The notes below the pieces were generated by a model, which was not told where the DNA came from, searched no databases, and saw only the letters and a list, made by a program, of their open reading frames with translations. Source: Coniferiporia sulphurascens (Eukaryota; Basidiomycota; Agaricomycetes; Hymenochaetales; Hymenochaetaceae). Taken from it: a DNA stretch of 64,000 nt. A program made the translations under genes and the position numbers. Of the stretch, positions 35,296 to 46,517 are shown one piece after another. The stretch is taken from NCBI GenBank assembly GCA_002794785.1, contig NBBA01000004.1, positions 2,046,001 through 2,110,000 of the forward strand, given 5' to 3'. Each line of letters begins with the position of its first letter. Position 1 is the stretch's first letter.

Positions 35296-38132
35296 CTACC
35301 CGAGCAGCCTCGCCCCCTTCCTTCCCCCTCCATTCGCACTCGTATTCGGGCTCGTGCTCGCACCCGTCTCCTCACCCTCGTTCTCCGTACCACAAACCTT
35401 CTTCCCCATCTTCATCCTCACGCGCCCCACAACACCACCCACCGCCTTTTTCACACCATTCCACATCCGCTCCCTCCCTCTCCACACCCAATGCGCCCGC
35501 ACATCCACCCGCGCACCCCTCACGCGATGCTCACTATCCACAACCGTCGCCAGCGCCGCTCCAGTAACCAGTATCGCCGCAAGCGCACTGGCGGCTGCGA
35601 TCATAAACATAATCACCATCTGTAACCGTGCTGCCTGCTGCACCGGCGCGCCGCCGAGCAGGGCACCAGTCATCATACCCGGAATTGAGATGATGCCAAG
35701 AACACTGTATAGAAGGAAAGAAGATAGTATGGTCAGATATCGCGTTGTCATGTTGTCAATGAAGAAAGGAAAGAAAGGGAGATCCGGGTTCGCTTTCAAA
35801 AACAAACAAAACAAAACAAGAGAAACTTGGAAAAAGAGGGAACGTAAAGTTTTAAGGAAGGCCGGGAAAGAGGATAGAAGGAACAGGAAATTGACTTAGG
35901 ACCCTAAGGTCGCATACGCACGAAGGGTCCCCAAGTCAATCCTCGGATATGAAAAACCCGTTGCTCCGAAGGGGAAAAAATAAACTAAAATGAACTACAG
36001 CAGGTGTAAAGTGCTAGCAACATGATCGCGTAATTCCTTTTTTTGTTTTCCTTTTGTTGACAGAGCCTTATATCCAAGCGAGAGACGTTAGACGTAAGGA
36101 GAGCCAGGAGCCAGGCCAAAGACGTAAAAGAAACCTAAATCTAGGGGGGGGGGCGCCGGTGAGAGAAAATCGGAAGGAGCGGCAAGCGGGAGAAGTGATC
36201 AAGCCGAAATAGTACTGAGCAACGCAGTAAGCAAAGACCCCAAATGATGCCAACAAGAGAACATGGGTTGGGGGAGGAGCTGCGCTGAGCATAATCTGGG
36301 CATCGCGTCGCAATTTTGGTTCTCGACTCCCTGTGGCGTCTGAATGGTAGATTGAGGTAGTTGCGGGAAGGAAGCTAGGTTGAATTGAGATGACTATTTT
36401 TAGACGTCTCGCCAATTCAAACTCACATAGTCGGGAGCCGCTTCGCAAGACGATTGGATTACATTGGCAGTGAGAAACGGTGAGATGCAGGGAAGGCGAG
36501 GACACGAAGATAGTGACTATGTGAAAGGTGCATATATCCATGTACTAGCCGAGATGCATGGCTACAAATCGCACGCGAAGCCCCAGAGACGTAGTTCTCG
36601 CGTTCCATAACAGCACCCTATAAGTCGCGCGGAACCCCAGTTCAGACGCGCATTGGACCCTCAACGTGAGCTTGGCGGAAGAATCCCCCTGCACGTGTAA
36701 GATTCCGACCCGGTCGATATTGACCCAGGACCTGAGAATAGGTTGAAGGTTATGTGGCTTGGATCACATTCGTTGGCGAAGAGTCAAGGCCTGTTTCCAA
36801 AGAAACAGGATATCACTTAACGCCGAGCGGTAGGCGCCACCAGATCGTCTTCAGAGTCAAGAGGAGGCGATATCCTTTCTGGGATGTCAATAAGAAGGGT
36901 TCGACCGCAGGGTTGGAAGCAAGCTCAGGAAGTCGAAGATGCAGCCATTCAAGTGACAGGAGAGCATTTAGTTCAGAACGTGCTCGAGTCAGTAGGGAAG
37001 CCCAGACATTGCAAATCGTCGCGTGCGCTCCAGGGTAGAGGTGAAAAAGAAATATGAAAGAAGGTGGAAAAACACGAAGCATGAAGTCAGAAGGCGCCAC
37101 AAATATCTCACCTCATTTGATTGATGGGCGGCGTGAGTGCTAGCCGGAGCGCCTCCTTCGCGACGGGTTGACAAGCTTCCAGGCGCGATGCCCCGAATGC
37201 AAGGTAGGTTTCAACCTTGTCACGATTTTCACTACATTTTCATCGAGAAGGGGGTAGTCAGCCAGTCAGGCATAATAAACCGAGGAAGTATAGGTGAGAT
37301 GAGGTATGGATAACAAAGGTGTCGGCTGAATGGCAACGAATGCTTTTTTGCTAGGAGGGAAAGAAGGCAAGGAGTGAACTCAACTGTATCTCTTTTAGCA
37401 CAAAATTGAGCGTAATGACTACGCCGGAAATTGTTGCACCGCAGAGCATCCCTACGATGGGAACTAGTCCGAGGAGGTTAAAGATGACGGTGTTGGATGC
37501 CAAACGGGATTATACTCCACTGAAGGTGACGTTTTCGACTCACTGTATTGGTCTGGCGTCCAGAACGGCTCAATAGACATGGCATATTTGGTCCCAATGA
37601 TGGATACCGGAATTGTAGAGCAGAGCATGCCCAGAAGCACAATGAGAAACTAATGCATACAGAAGCATCAGACCCAGCGCCTCGCACTTGACAGGGCGAA
37701 ATAAGAAAAGAACCATATTGTCGAAACGCATTTTTGCCTTGTTCACAACTGCAGGAAATAAGCTCAAGTTCATCAAACGTCACCAGCCATAACCTTACCG
37801 ACTTCGATAGTGCCAAGCAGATTTAGCAGGACTGTTGCGAGTACTCAGTATGACGCTCTTTGATTTTACTTGCTCTGCCGTGGACTTCACCAGAGTTCGT
37901 ACTCACACGCGAGCCCCGCAACACCCCACGGATTATCCGCATCAAATATTTTCTGCAGCACAAGCGCCATGAGTGCTAGCTGTACGACGCAGCGCACAGC
38001 AGCAGTGACGAGCGGCATGCCAACTCCAAGCCCGAAACCGCGCGAAATAGCCGCGTCAAACACGACAAAGGTGAAGCCCAGGCCGACATTTGCCCAAGTG
38101 AGATGCGTTTTAGAGCCAGAAGGTTCGTCCAT
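35296..38132 (-). CDS. UPF0014/FetB-like membrane protein, 335 aa
   Basis: Polytopic membrane protein of the UPF0014 family, whose bacterial member FetB is the permease of an iron exporter; the fungal substrate is unknown. Seven exons join in phase: 38132-37907, 37831-37799, 37748-37714, 37649-37544, 37463-37385, 37231-37112 and 35704-35296. Family signatures are RCVVQLALMALVLQ, LLNLLGTIEV, TIPVSIIGTKYAMSIEPFW, IPIVGMLCGATISG, ETYLAFGASRLEAC, ALRLALTPPINQM and LGIISIPGMMTGALLGG, the last being the most conserved stretch. The final helix is followed by a fungal basic tail (RVRMKMGKK) of about 60 residues. The intron before the last exon is 1,407 nt, far above the others. A longer start at 38234 is in frame; 38132 (MDEPSG) was chosen because it lies just before the first conserved stretch. 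It is divergent from the YggS gene. Confidence 0.85.
35705..37111 (-). other. 1.4-kb intron inside the UPF0014-like gene
   Basis: Bounded by a gtgaga donor and a ...tatacag acceptor, splitting a Ser codon inside the conserved INQMSVLGIISIPGMMTG run, so both ends are well fixed. It carries a 157-codon open frame at 36068-36541 (-) and a 94-codon frame at 36754-37038 (+); neither has recognisable motifs. Insertion of a mobile element or a nested RNA gene is possible but not shown. Confidence 0.65.
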
Positions 38133-38231
38133 CCTTGCGCAGGCGCTATGTCGATTCGATAGATTGAGAGGGGGTAACAGTCGAACAAAAGACTTGACCG
38201 GGGTTGATCTTGTGGCTGTTTTGCGCCAGTG

Positions 38232-38239
38232 CACGTGAT
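38232..38239. promoter_or_regulatory. CACGTGAT site in divergent promoter
   Basis: Lies between the UPF0014-like gene (start 38132, -) and the YggS gene (start 38307 or 38388, +), within about 150 bp of both. Shares the CACGTG core with the palindromes at 8383 and 61239. Confidence 0.3.
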
Positions 38240-38303
38240 CTCGCGCTTCCGGAACGATCCAAGTTTATCGTCCGTCTTCCACAGTCACGGCGGGTCGTAT
38301 TAA

Positions 38304-39391
<1,088 letters not shown>

Positions 39392-39773
39392 GGAGTGAAG
39401 TAGTATTTAGTCAGGAAGTAGGCGTCTTTGAAAGGCGGCAAGAAGCGTTCTTGAGAACAAAATATTGGTATTGCATACACCCTTCCTTGCGGCGGCAAAC
39501 CAAGGCCTTCCAGAAAGCGAAGGAGGACTCATTATCTTCCTGCACTTAATGATTTATGCAATGCTCATCACTGAAATAATTCAAGGTGCGATGGCAACTA
39601 ACTGTAAGAGGCAGACGTGCCTTAAAATCAACTGTAATTGAGCGGTATTATAGGTGCGAATTTCGCCGCAGTGAGAAGTGTACACGGACAAAGATTATCT
39701 CCGCGTCGGTATAATACAAAAAATATAGCCAGAAGCACAATGTAATCAATTAAAGTCCCTGAGCTGTAATTCA

Positions 39774-40508
39774 TCAGTGTAATGGACAGTCAGCTAAACT
39801 TTGAGACAAATGGCAGACTGCACGAAACTCACCCAGTCCACTCCTCCCCTTCCCCTTCCTCCTTTTCCCTGTTGACGGCTGTTTCTCGTACGCATTGGGC
39901 CCCGAATCCAATCCTTCTAACTCCTGCACGGATCCACTCTGGTTTCCGTCCCTTGCCGCATGAACGCACTCGCCTCCGGCATCTGAGTGCTCGCTGTCTC
40001 CCTCCCCGTGAGGATGAGGATGAGCCCGATGGCGTCGATTGGCACGAGCAAGCCGTCCGTGCGGTCGTGCGCGTCCTCCACCCGATGAATCTGAATCTAC
40101 ATCTGATCCCGACGAGTCGGACGACTCAGAGGAGGACTCGTCGAAACGACGTGGCTTGTGGTATATACAACAAACTAAAAGTAAATCGCATCTCCAGAAA
40201 TCAGCATTCACACACTATCCCCAAACCAGGAGAGCGGGAAGCATACTTTTCGATTTCTTCTTGTCCAGCCCCTCATTGTCGACAACATCGTCGGTCCAGG
40301 CAACGCGCGGGGTACTTCGAGGGGCGCCACGCAGACGCAGTACGCCTTGCACGTTGGCCACACTTCCGCCCCTTATGGGCTCCGAGTCACCGTGTGTAGG
40401 GTCCGAGCGCCCCTCCTCATAAGGTTGACTGTCGTGCAGCACCATCGTGCGCGATGCATCCTGGGGTGCAGCGGTAGAGGGTCCCGGTCGAGTATTCACG
40501 TAGGCCAT
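39774..40508 (-). CDS. PP1 inhibitor of PPP1R11/Ypi1 family
   Basis: Small regulator of protein phosphatase 1 (Glc7 in yeast). Exon 1 (40508-40247) and exon 2 (from 40174) join in phase across a 72-nt intron to give RVAWTDDVVDNEGLDKKKSK followed by ICCIYHKPRRFDES. The RVAW element is the PP1-docking RVxW/F-type motif, and the Cys-Cys-Ile-Tyr-His-Lys stretch is the family hallmark. Ser/Asp-rich and basic-acidic repeats follow (DESSSESSDSSGSDVDSDSS). The 3' end is uncertain. Reading on gives a stop at 39774; alternatively a gtgagt donor near 39812 could splice to a short last exon ending GL-stop near 39745. About 200 aa either way. It lies next to the YANK kinase gene on the same strand. Confidence 0.87.
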
Positions 40509-40977
40509 CGTACTATTGGGTCGGGGGAAGTTGGGAGAGAACGGTGTCCGTCCGACTACTTAAGGTTACTGATTGTCAGATGCTTCCGGATTTGGCGAGA
40601 GAACATCCAAAAACAGTTACATGACGTCATGGAGACTAATTAATATGAATGCAAGTATTAATCGCAGCAAAATAACATTAACATTAATACTTAATTCCGC
40701 CCACAATAACTATGATCCAGATATTAAGAAAGTAAAGTATAAGAGAAGCGCACTACTACCAATAATACAGACTACGGTTCGCAAAGGAACGGAATGTGAA
40801 GATGTGCAGATAACTATACATACAGTCTGCCATCGCCGGGTCATGAGAGGTATAAGCGCAAATGAATGCGTAAGACGAAAGACAAAAAGAGTGAATAAAA
40901 CGACCTGAGCAAGATTGAAAAAGAAGCTAAAACAAAGAGTACGTTTTTAGCCAAACTCGCCATGTCCATCCCAAAGG
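40509..40977. other. Intergenic
   Basis: PPP1R11 promoter and 3' flank of the YANK kinase gene. AT-rich, no gene seen. Confidence 0.6.
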
Positions 40978-42733
40978 CTATATCGCGACGGCCTCGTCAC
41001 TACCCGCCTCCCGACTGTCCCTCCCGCTACCATGCGGCGGTACCCTCACAACGGCGCGGTCAGGCATAGCAGGCATCATCGACGGCATCGGAGCTGGTTC
41101 CAGCGCTGGCGATCCAGCGCGCGAACCACCGCCCATGGTAATTTCCGTGTTCGTGTGCGACTGAGGCTCGACATTCGAGTTACGCACGTCCAACGAGGCG
41201 CTGCCCTCCGCACCGCCCATACGGGGAACAACGATCGGCTGGTTGTGCGGGTAGTAGGACATGCGCTTCGGTTTCGTGAAGTCAAAATTTGTGAACCTGC
41301 ACGAAGATGAGCAGAAGTGGGGCCAAAGCTAGGTGAAAGTGACGAACTGTTCTTCCAACTGCCGGTACTCAGGCGTCAGTTTATCCAGGTCGACATTTTG
41401 CTTCCTCTTCGTAGCCGTTAAAGGCTTTTCAACCATAAGAAATTCATCAAGTTCATGTGAGATATCAAAATTTGCTTTACGCATCTGAAATAGTACGGTT
41501 AATTGAGCGGGAAAACCATGTTATCACGGCCATACGTACGTCGGGAACAAATGGAGGTTGTGCATCTTTGTCTTCCAACACCTCCCAGTCGATACATGAG
41601 AACCACGGGTGATTTCGGATGCCACCCATGTTGTCTCCGTCTGGCTGACATCCAAGTCGCTTTTTCGGGTTCCGTTCAATAAGCTATGTGTCAAACGTTC
41701 AACGTCAATTCATATATTTTCCTGAAGAATGTGATGTTATTACCATTTCCAATGCGCTGAGACACTCAGGACTGCAAGGCGGCGTCCGTTCCGGAAAGCG
41801 TACACGGTCTTTCGCTATCGCAGCCGCTAATCCCTCTGAAGAACGACCCTCAAATGGCCGCCGCCCGAAGAGAAGCTCGTACGCGCACACGCCCAGCGAC
41901 CACCAATCCACCTGCCACGAATAACCCTTTCGACCACACACTTCAGGTGCCATGTACGCGAGCGAACCCGCAACGGACGTGTGCAGGCGCGACGAAGAAT
42001 AGTGGATCGCAACGTTGAAGTCGGTAATGTGTGCATGTCCCAGAATGTCAAGCAGGATGTTGTCGGGTTTGATGTCACTGCGTAAGAGTATGAGCGTGTG
42101 GGGACGGGGTGTTCTGGAGGTACACATCCGTACCGATGAATTATTCGTTGTTTGTGGAGGTATGCCAAAGCGGATGAAAGTTCAGCTACCCAAAAACGAA
42201 CTGCCGACTCCTCAATAGCCGCCTTACGCTCGATATGGACTTCGTGGGCAAAGCGTGAGTCGCAGTTTAGAGAACGAAAAAAGATGCTTACACCGCAAAT
42301 CTCCCCCTAACATAAGATCAAGTGCAAAAAAACAGTTTGAATCATCTTGGAAGGCATAACGGAGGTTCACAACGAAAGGATGGTCAACCTAGACATATAT
42401 TAGCACTTCGCCGCCCACGTACGCTGCAAAACACAGGCCATCACGAACCTCCTCGAGAAGCTGTCGTTCCTGAATGATGTTGGCGACGGCCTTCTGCTTG
42501 ACACAGCGGGCCTTATCGATGTACTTAAGCGCATACAGCTTCTTCGTCCTTCTATGCTCGACAACACGAACCTACGGAAAACGGTGAATTCCTGATGCAA
42601 GTGACGGTGCATAGTCACCGACTTTGCCGAAGGCGCCCTTGCCTATAGCGCGGTGGAGCTCGAAATGGAAAAGATTGACATCCGCATCGAAGTCGACAGG
42701 GTCAGGAAAACAGCAGAAAATGCCGCTGCCCAT
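40978..42733 (-). CDS. YANK/STK32-type AGC kinase, 456 aa
   Basis: Ser/Thr kinase of the YANK group. Eight exons: 42733-42623, 42571-42449, 42388-42292, 42239-42134, 42077-41744, 41683-41540, 41484-41348 and 41296-40978. The start MGSGIFCCF carries Gly2 followed by two cysteines, a likely myristoylation/palmitoylation signal, so membrane attachment is expected. Kinase marks are [20 protein letters not shown] with the ATP Lys, [27 protein letters not shown] in place of DFG (normal in YANK kinases), GSLAYMAPE and [19 protein letters not shown]. An AGC-type tail follows ([18 protein letters not shown]) with an acidic/Pro end. The first donor (gtcggt) is weak but gives the right phase. Substrates are unknown. 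Confidence 0.9.
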
Positions 42734-44615
42734 GTTGGAGATGGAGTCAGAGTGCCAGGGAGAGGAGGAGGTGCATGAACGTGTAGCCGAAGCTGTCGGG
42801 AACCTTGGGACGAGAAACAACAAATTGGCCGAATACGTTCGGGTCCGTTCGTCGTTCCCACGGTCTATAACCGGAAGAAAACAAGATGCGACTTACTTAC
42901 ATAAATGTACATAGGCAGTACTAATTCAATGCTCAAATGATACGTGGACAGCATACAATTCGAGTTCGCAACCCTGGTCATATTCCTTTATCGGGAATAT
43001 TAATCCCAGAAAATAGGCTAAAACATTTTAGCTTAATCTCCTCAACTCCTCCTTGCTTCTCTTGTAGTATGCATTTTGCTTGCACTTACACGCTCTTCTG
43101 CGACACGCAGTGCCAAGGCAACGCCGCCGCAAAGGGGTTCCTCGATCGGGACCAGGCATCTTCCAGCCGTGGGTTCACAGCCTTAGGGTCGTCGCTTCGT
43201 CCACCGGTGATCGTGTTCCAGACTTACTGACTGATGACATTATCAGTTTTTTTAAATAATATATCTACTGTATATGAATTTTGAGGGGAATTCTGCTCAC
43301 CACTTGACCATAACAGACGCGCTTTACCAGGATTCTGACGAAGATATTCCACTACCTCTTCTCCGGAAAGATTTGGTTACGCAATTTATCCCCGCGGCTT
43401 ACTGTATGTAGAAAGGGCTCGGGTACCGTATTGCGAAGCGGCGACTTCGGCATCTCTCAAATGTGGGCATGTCCTCGTAATCTTCATAGCATTTCTTCTG
43501 ACAGCTGCGTCGAAACTGGACCCCAAAGCGTCCGGAGCGAAACACAGCTTTACCACACTATGAATTGACGGCGACGGAATTTCCTCTAATGCCAGATTCC
43601 AAAGGTTATACAAGATATACTTTGAAAGGTGCGGAATCAGCTTTTAAAGAGAAGGTACTGAATTGTTAGAAGAAGGCCAGGTTTAGGATAGTGATTCATC
43701 CAAGGCGCTAAGGCGGAAGCAGATGAATCACTGTGGCAAGTCAGTGTCAAGAATGATTCTCCGGGATGACTGCAACTAAAGTAGTGGTATGATACATATG
43801 GAAGACCAAGGCCATGACTAGTTCTAGTCTAAAGATTGGCGCTAACTGAGAGCCTCACATCGCCAAATAGCAAACAGGCCACTCCCACTAATATTTAGAG
43901 TATTGGTGTATATAAACACTCTTACTTTAAAACATTCGCAACAGCCCCCTCCCCAGAAAGCCATCCGAGTCATAATCCGTTCAGAGGACATTTTTAACGA
44001 TGCGAATGTGCCTTGTGTCTCGAGCAGGCAGCATTCCACATGTAGGTGGATCACCCATAACGTCCGCATGCCTACTATAACGGAGGTGAGGTGCTCTTGT
44101 ATTTCCCTTCCCCGCGGATGTTTACAGAAGCCTTTATTTCTGCCGAAAGCAGATGGCTTTAAGGTGATGTCTCTGTATAATTCAACAAGAGAAGGCCAGC
44201 CTGAGTCCAGGGGAGTAACTTCGGAGTAACCAAGAAGAGTGATAGGGTTTGTCACTGTACCACAACTTCCACAAGTGACTAAAACCCAGTGGCTGTGCTT
44301 TCGTGAATTTGCAAAAAGTAGCACTACCGCCGAATGCGGCAGATGCGTTTTTTTTGCACTCGGCCAAACGGCTTGAGGAGATAAAATTGGCAAAGTAAAA
44401 CTCCCATATCAATATAATTCGGGTAAAGCGGAGTAATTTCTCATATAAACGATGGGCCCGAAGCAGGTGTCTGACTGGCTGATGGCATATTCCCGCGGTA
44501 ATGCTGAGTGTCTCCCACACCAAAGCACCGACTGTTCCCATGATTTCGCGGTGCACCGCGGTCCGCACACTACCACCGCCGCGATCGCATGCAATAAACT
44601 TGGGTCTGTACTGAC
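42734..44615. other. Intergenic, no gene supported
   Basis: About 1.9 kb separating divergent genes (YANK kinase, -, and PrpF-like, +). Open frames at 43842-44393 (-) and 43903-44229 (+) overlap each other and show no family features. Confidence 0.5.
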
Positions 44616-45896
44616 ATGTTCACACTAGTGACGAGATTTGTCTCGCGACGAATCCCAGTCAGGACTACTAGTAGAGCACATGTTGCTTCCCGCTGGCGGT
44701 CTATGTCTGCTTCTGCCGTCTCTAACCCTCTGCCAGCTGCCTTTCTTCGCGGCGGAACGTCCAAAGGTATCTACCTCAACCGTAGCCATCTTCCAGAAAA
44801 CCGCGCAGAATGGGATCCTATTTTCCTCGGAATTATGGGCTCACCAGACCCTGTGCACGGCCGCCAGCTCAATGGCATGGGCGGCGGCATCTCTAGTCTG
44901 TCTAAAATATGTGTTGTCGGCCCGCCTTCCCCAGCCCAGCGCGAGAACGGCATAGATGTCGAGTACACATTCTGCCAGGTCGGCATTCGCGATGCGGAGC
45001 TCGATTACTCCGGGAACTGCGGGAATTTATCGAGCATGATTGGCGTCTTTGCTGTCGATGAGGACCTCTGTACGCCACGAGTTGCTATGTCTGGAGACAT
45101 CAACGTCGGCGTTGTTCGTGCGTTCAATACGAACACGAGCAAGCGCATTGATACGACGTTTCCTGTGATGCTATCGTTGGACGGCAAGTACACTGCAGAC
45201 CTTGGCCTGCCGCAGACAGCCATGGCAGGGGTCCCGGGACGGGCGTCGCGCATCGACTTGGACTTTGTTTCCCCGGCGGGTGCGAGGACAGGAAAACTTC
45301 TTCCCTCGGGCGCCCCGGTGGACTCGCTATCGTTTTCACACAAAGGGAGCGCCTACTCAATCAGGGCCTCTTTAGTTGATGCAACGAACCCAACAGTCTT
45401 TGTGTTGTCTGCGGACTTAGTCGCTATTTTGCGCGCCCCGGATGGCAAGCTTGACTATTTGAAACGTGATGTAGAGGAGTGTATCGAAGCAATCCGCCAG
45501 AGCGGTGCGCGCGCCATGGGGCTCGATCCGCTAGCAAAAGCACAGCCTAAGATCGCTGTGCTCAGTGCACAGCAGGCGTTGCAGGATGTCGGCGCAGGTG
45601 CAACGCATATCATAACACATGCATTCTCGATGGGCGTCCTGCACAAGGCGATCCCAATGACACTTGGTCTTTGCCTCGGCGTAGCCGCTCGCACCGAGGG
45701 CACCCTTCCCTGGGAGATCATCAGGGATCACGGGAGTACAAGGGATCATAAAGATTTCACGAAGGAACTTGTTAGGATCAGGCATCCATCAGGCGAGGTC
45801 GACGTTGGTGCCGAGTTCGACGACAACGGACTTGTGAAAAGCGCAAAAGTGGTCCGTACGGGCAGACGCCTGATGAAGGGCGCCGTGTGGTGGTAG
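44616..45896 (+). CDS. PrpF-family isomerase (DUF453), 426 aa
   Basis: Member of the PrpF family (2-methylaconitate cis-trans isomerase / 4-oxalomesaconate tautomerase), with a diaminopimelate-epimerase-like fold; a role in propionate (methylcitrate) metabolism is likely but not proven. A single uninterrupted exon, unlike its neighbours. Family marks are PAAFLRGGTSKGIYL near residue 40, GSPDPVHGRQLNGMGGG, SLSKICVVGPP, DYSGNCGNLSSMIG with the conserved Cys, NPTVFVLSADL, and HPSGEVDVGAEF near the end. The first 30 residues are basic and hydroxylated (FVSRRIPVRTTSRAHVASRW), a probable mitochondrial presequence; Met30 (44703) could start a cytosolic form. The full expected length is present. Confidence 0.92.
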   Translation: MFTLVTRFVSRRIPVRTTSRAHVASRWRSMSASAVSNPLPAAFLRGGTSKGIYLNRSHLPENRAEWDPIFLGIMGSPDPVHGRQLNGMGGGISSLSKICVVGPPSPAQRENGIDVEYTFCQVGIRDAELDYSGNCGNLSSMIGVFAVDEDLCTPRVAMSGDINVGVVRAFNTNTSKRIDTTFPVMLSLDGKYTADLGLPQTAMAGVPGRASRIDLDFVSPAGARTGKLLPSGAPVDSLSFSHKGSAYSIRASLVDATNPTVFVLSADLVAILRAPDGKLDYLKRDVEECIEAIRQSGARAMGLDPLAKAQPKIAVLSAQQALQDVGAGATHIITHAFSMGVLHKAIPMTLGLCLGVAARTEGTLPWEIIRDHGSTRDHKDFTKELVRIRHPSGEVDVGAEFDDNGLVKSAKVVRTGRRLMKGAVWW

Positions 45897-46517
45897 CGCC
45901 TGGGTGTGCGCACACGTAGCCCGGCTGGTTTTACAGGCTTTACACGCCGGGCGCATACTCTACGGTGTCGCACAGCTCTCGGGTAGATTAAAAAAACATA
46001 TTTACATTATTGAGTTGTTACCACGTTGATGGAAACACTAAGCTACAGCACGAATATCAATCAATGCAATTGCTGTATAGGACCGGTTAGCCGGCAATCA
46101 CCGATAAATATTCCTAATTTGCTCCCGTCAGGGCTCACTAGCGTAGTGGATCTGCGTCACCTAGGATGATGGTTGCATGTGCTGAGGACTACTCGCTATT
46201 CTCATTTTCTTTTCTTTTTCTGTCCGTCCTTTTATTTTTGGTCCCCGGTACAAGGCACAGGACCGAGTCACTGTTCACAGCTTCAGCCGTAGTAATTGGG
46301 AGGCCATTGACCCAATCAGTTTATACCTATATATGCTCTTCCCGTAGGCGGAGGCTCCTCAAGCTCAGCCAGCTGTACTTAGGGTCACGCTCCACCGGCT
46401 CTTTCGCCTCTCTTGTTCTCACCCCCACCATCTTTAGCTGGCACAGTTCGCTCTTTCCAAGGGTTTATAGAGAGTCTTTGACGACAGCAACCACGTTGAC
46501 CCCAGTTGCCACTATCC
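45897..46517. other. Intergenic
   Basis: 3' flank of the PrpF-like gene and promoter of the MLKL-like kinase gene. No gene is seen. Confidence 0.55.

Noticed and set aside
36068..36541. 157-codon frame inside the 1.4-kb intron
   Set aside because: No recognisable motifs or promoter-like context; not enough for a nested gene call.
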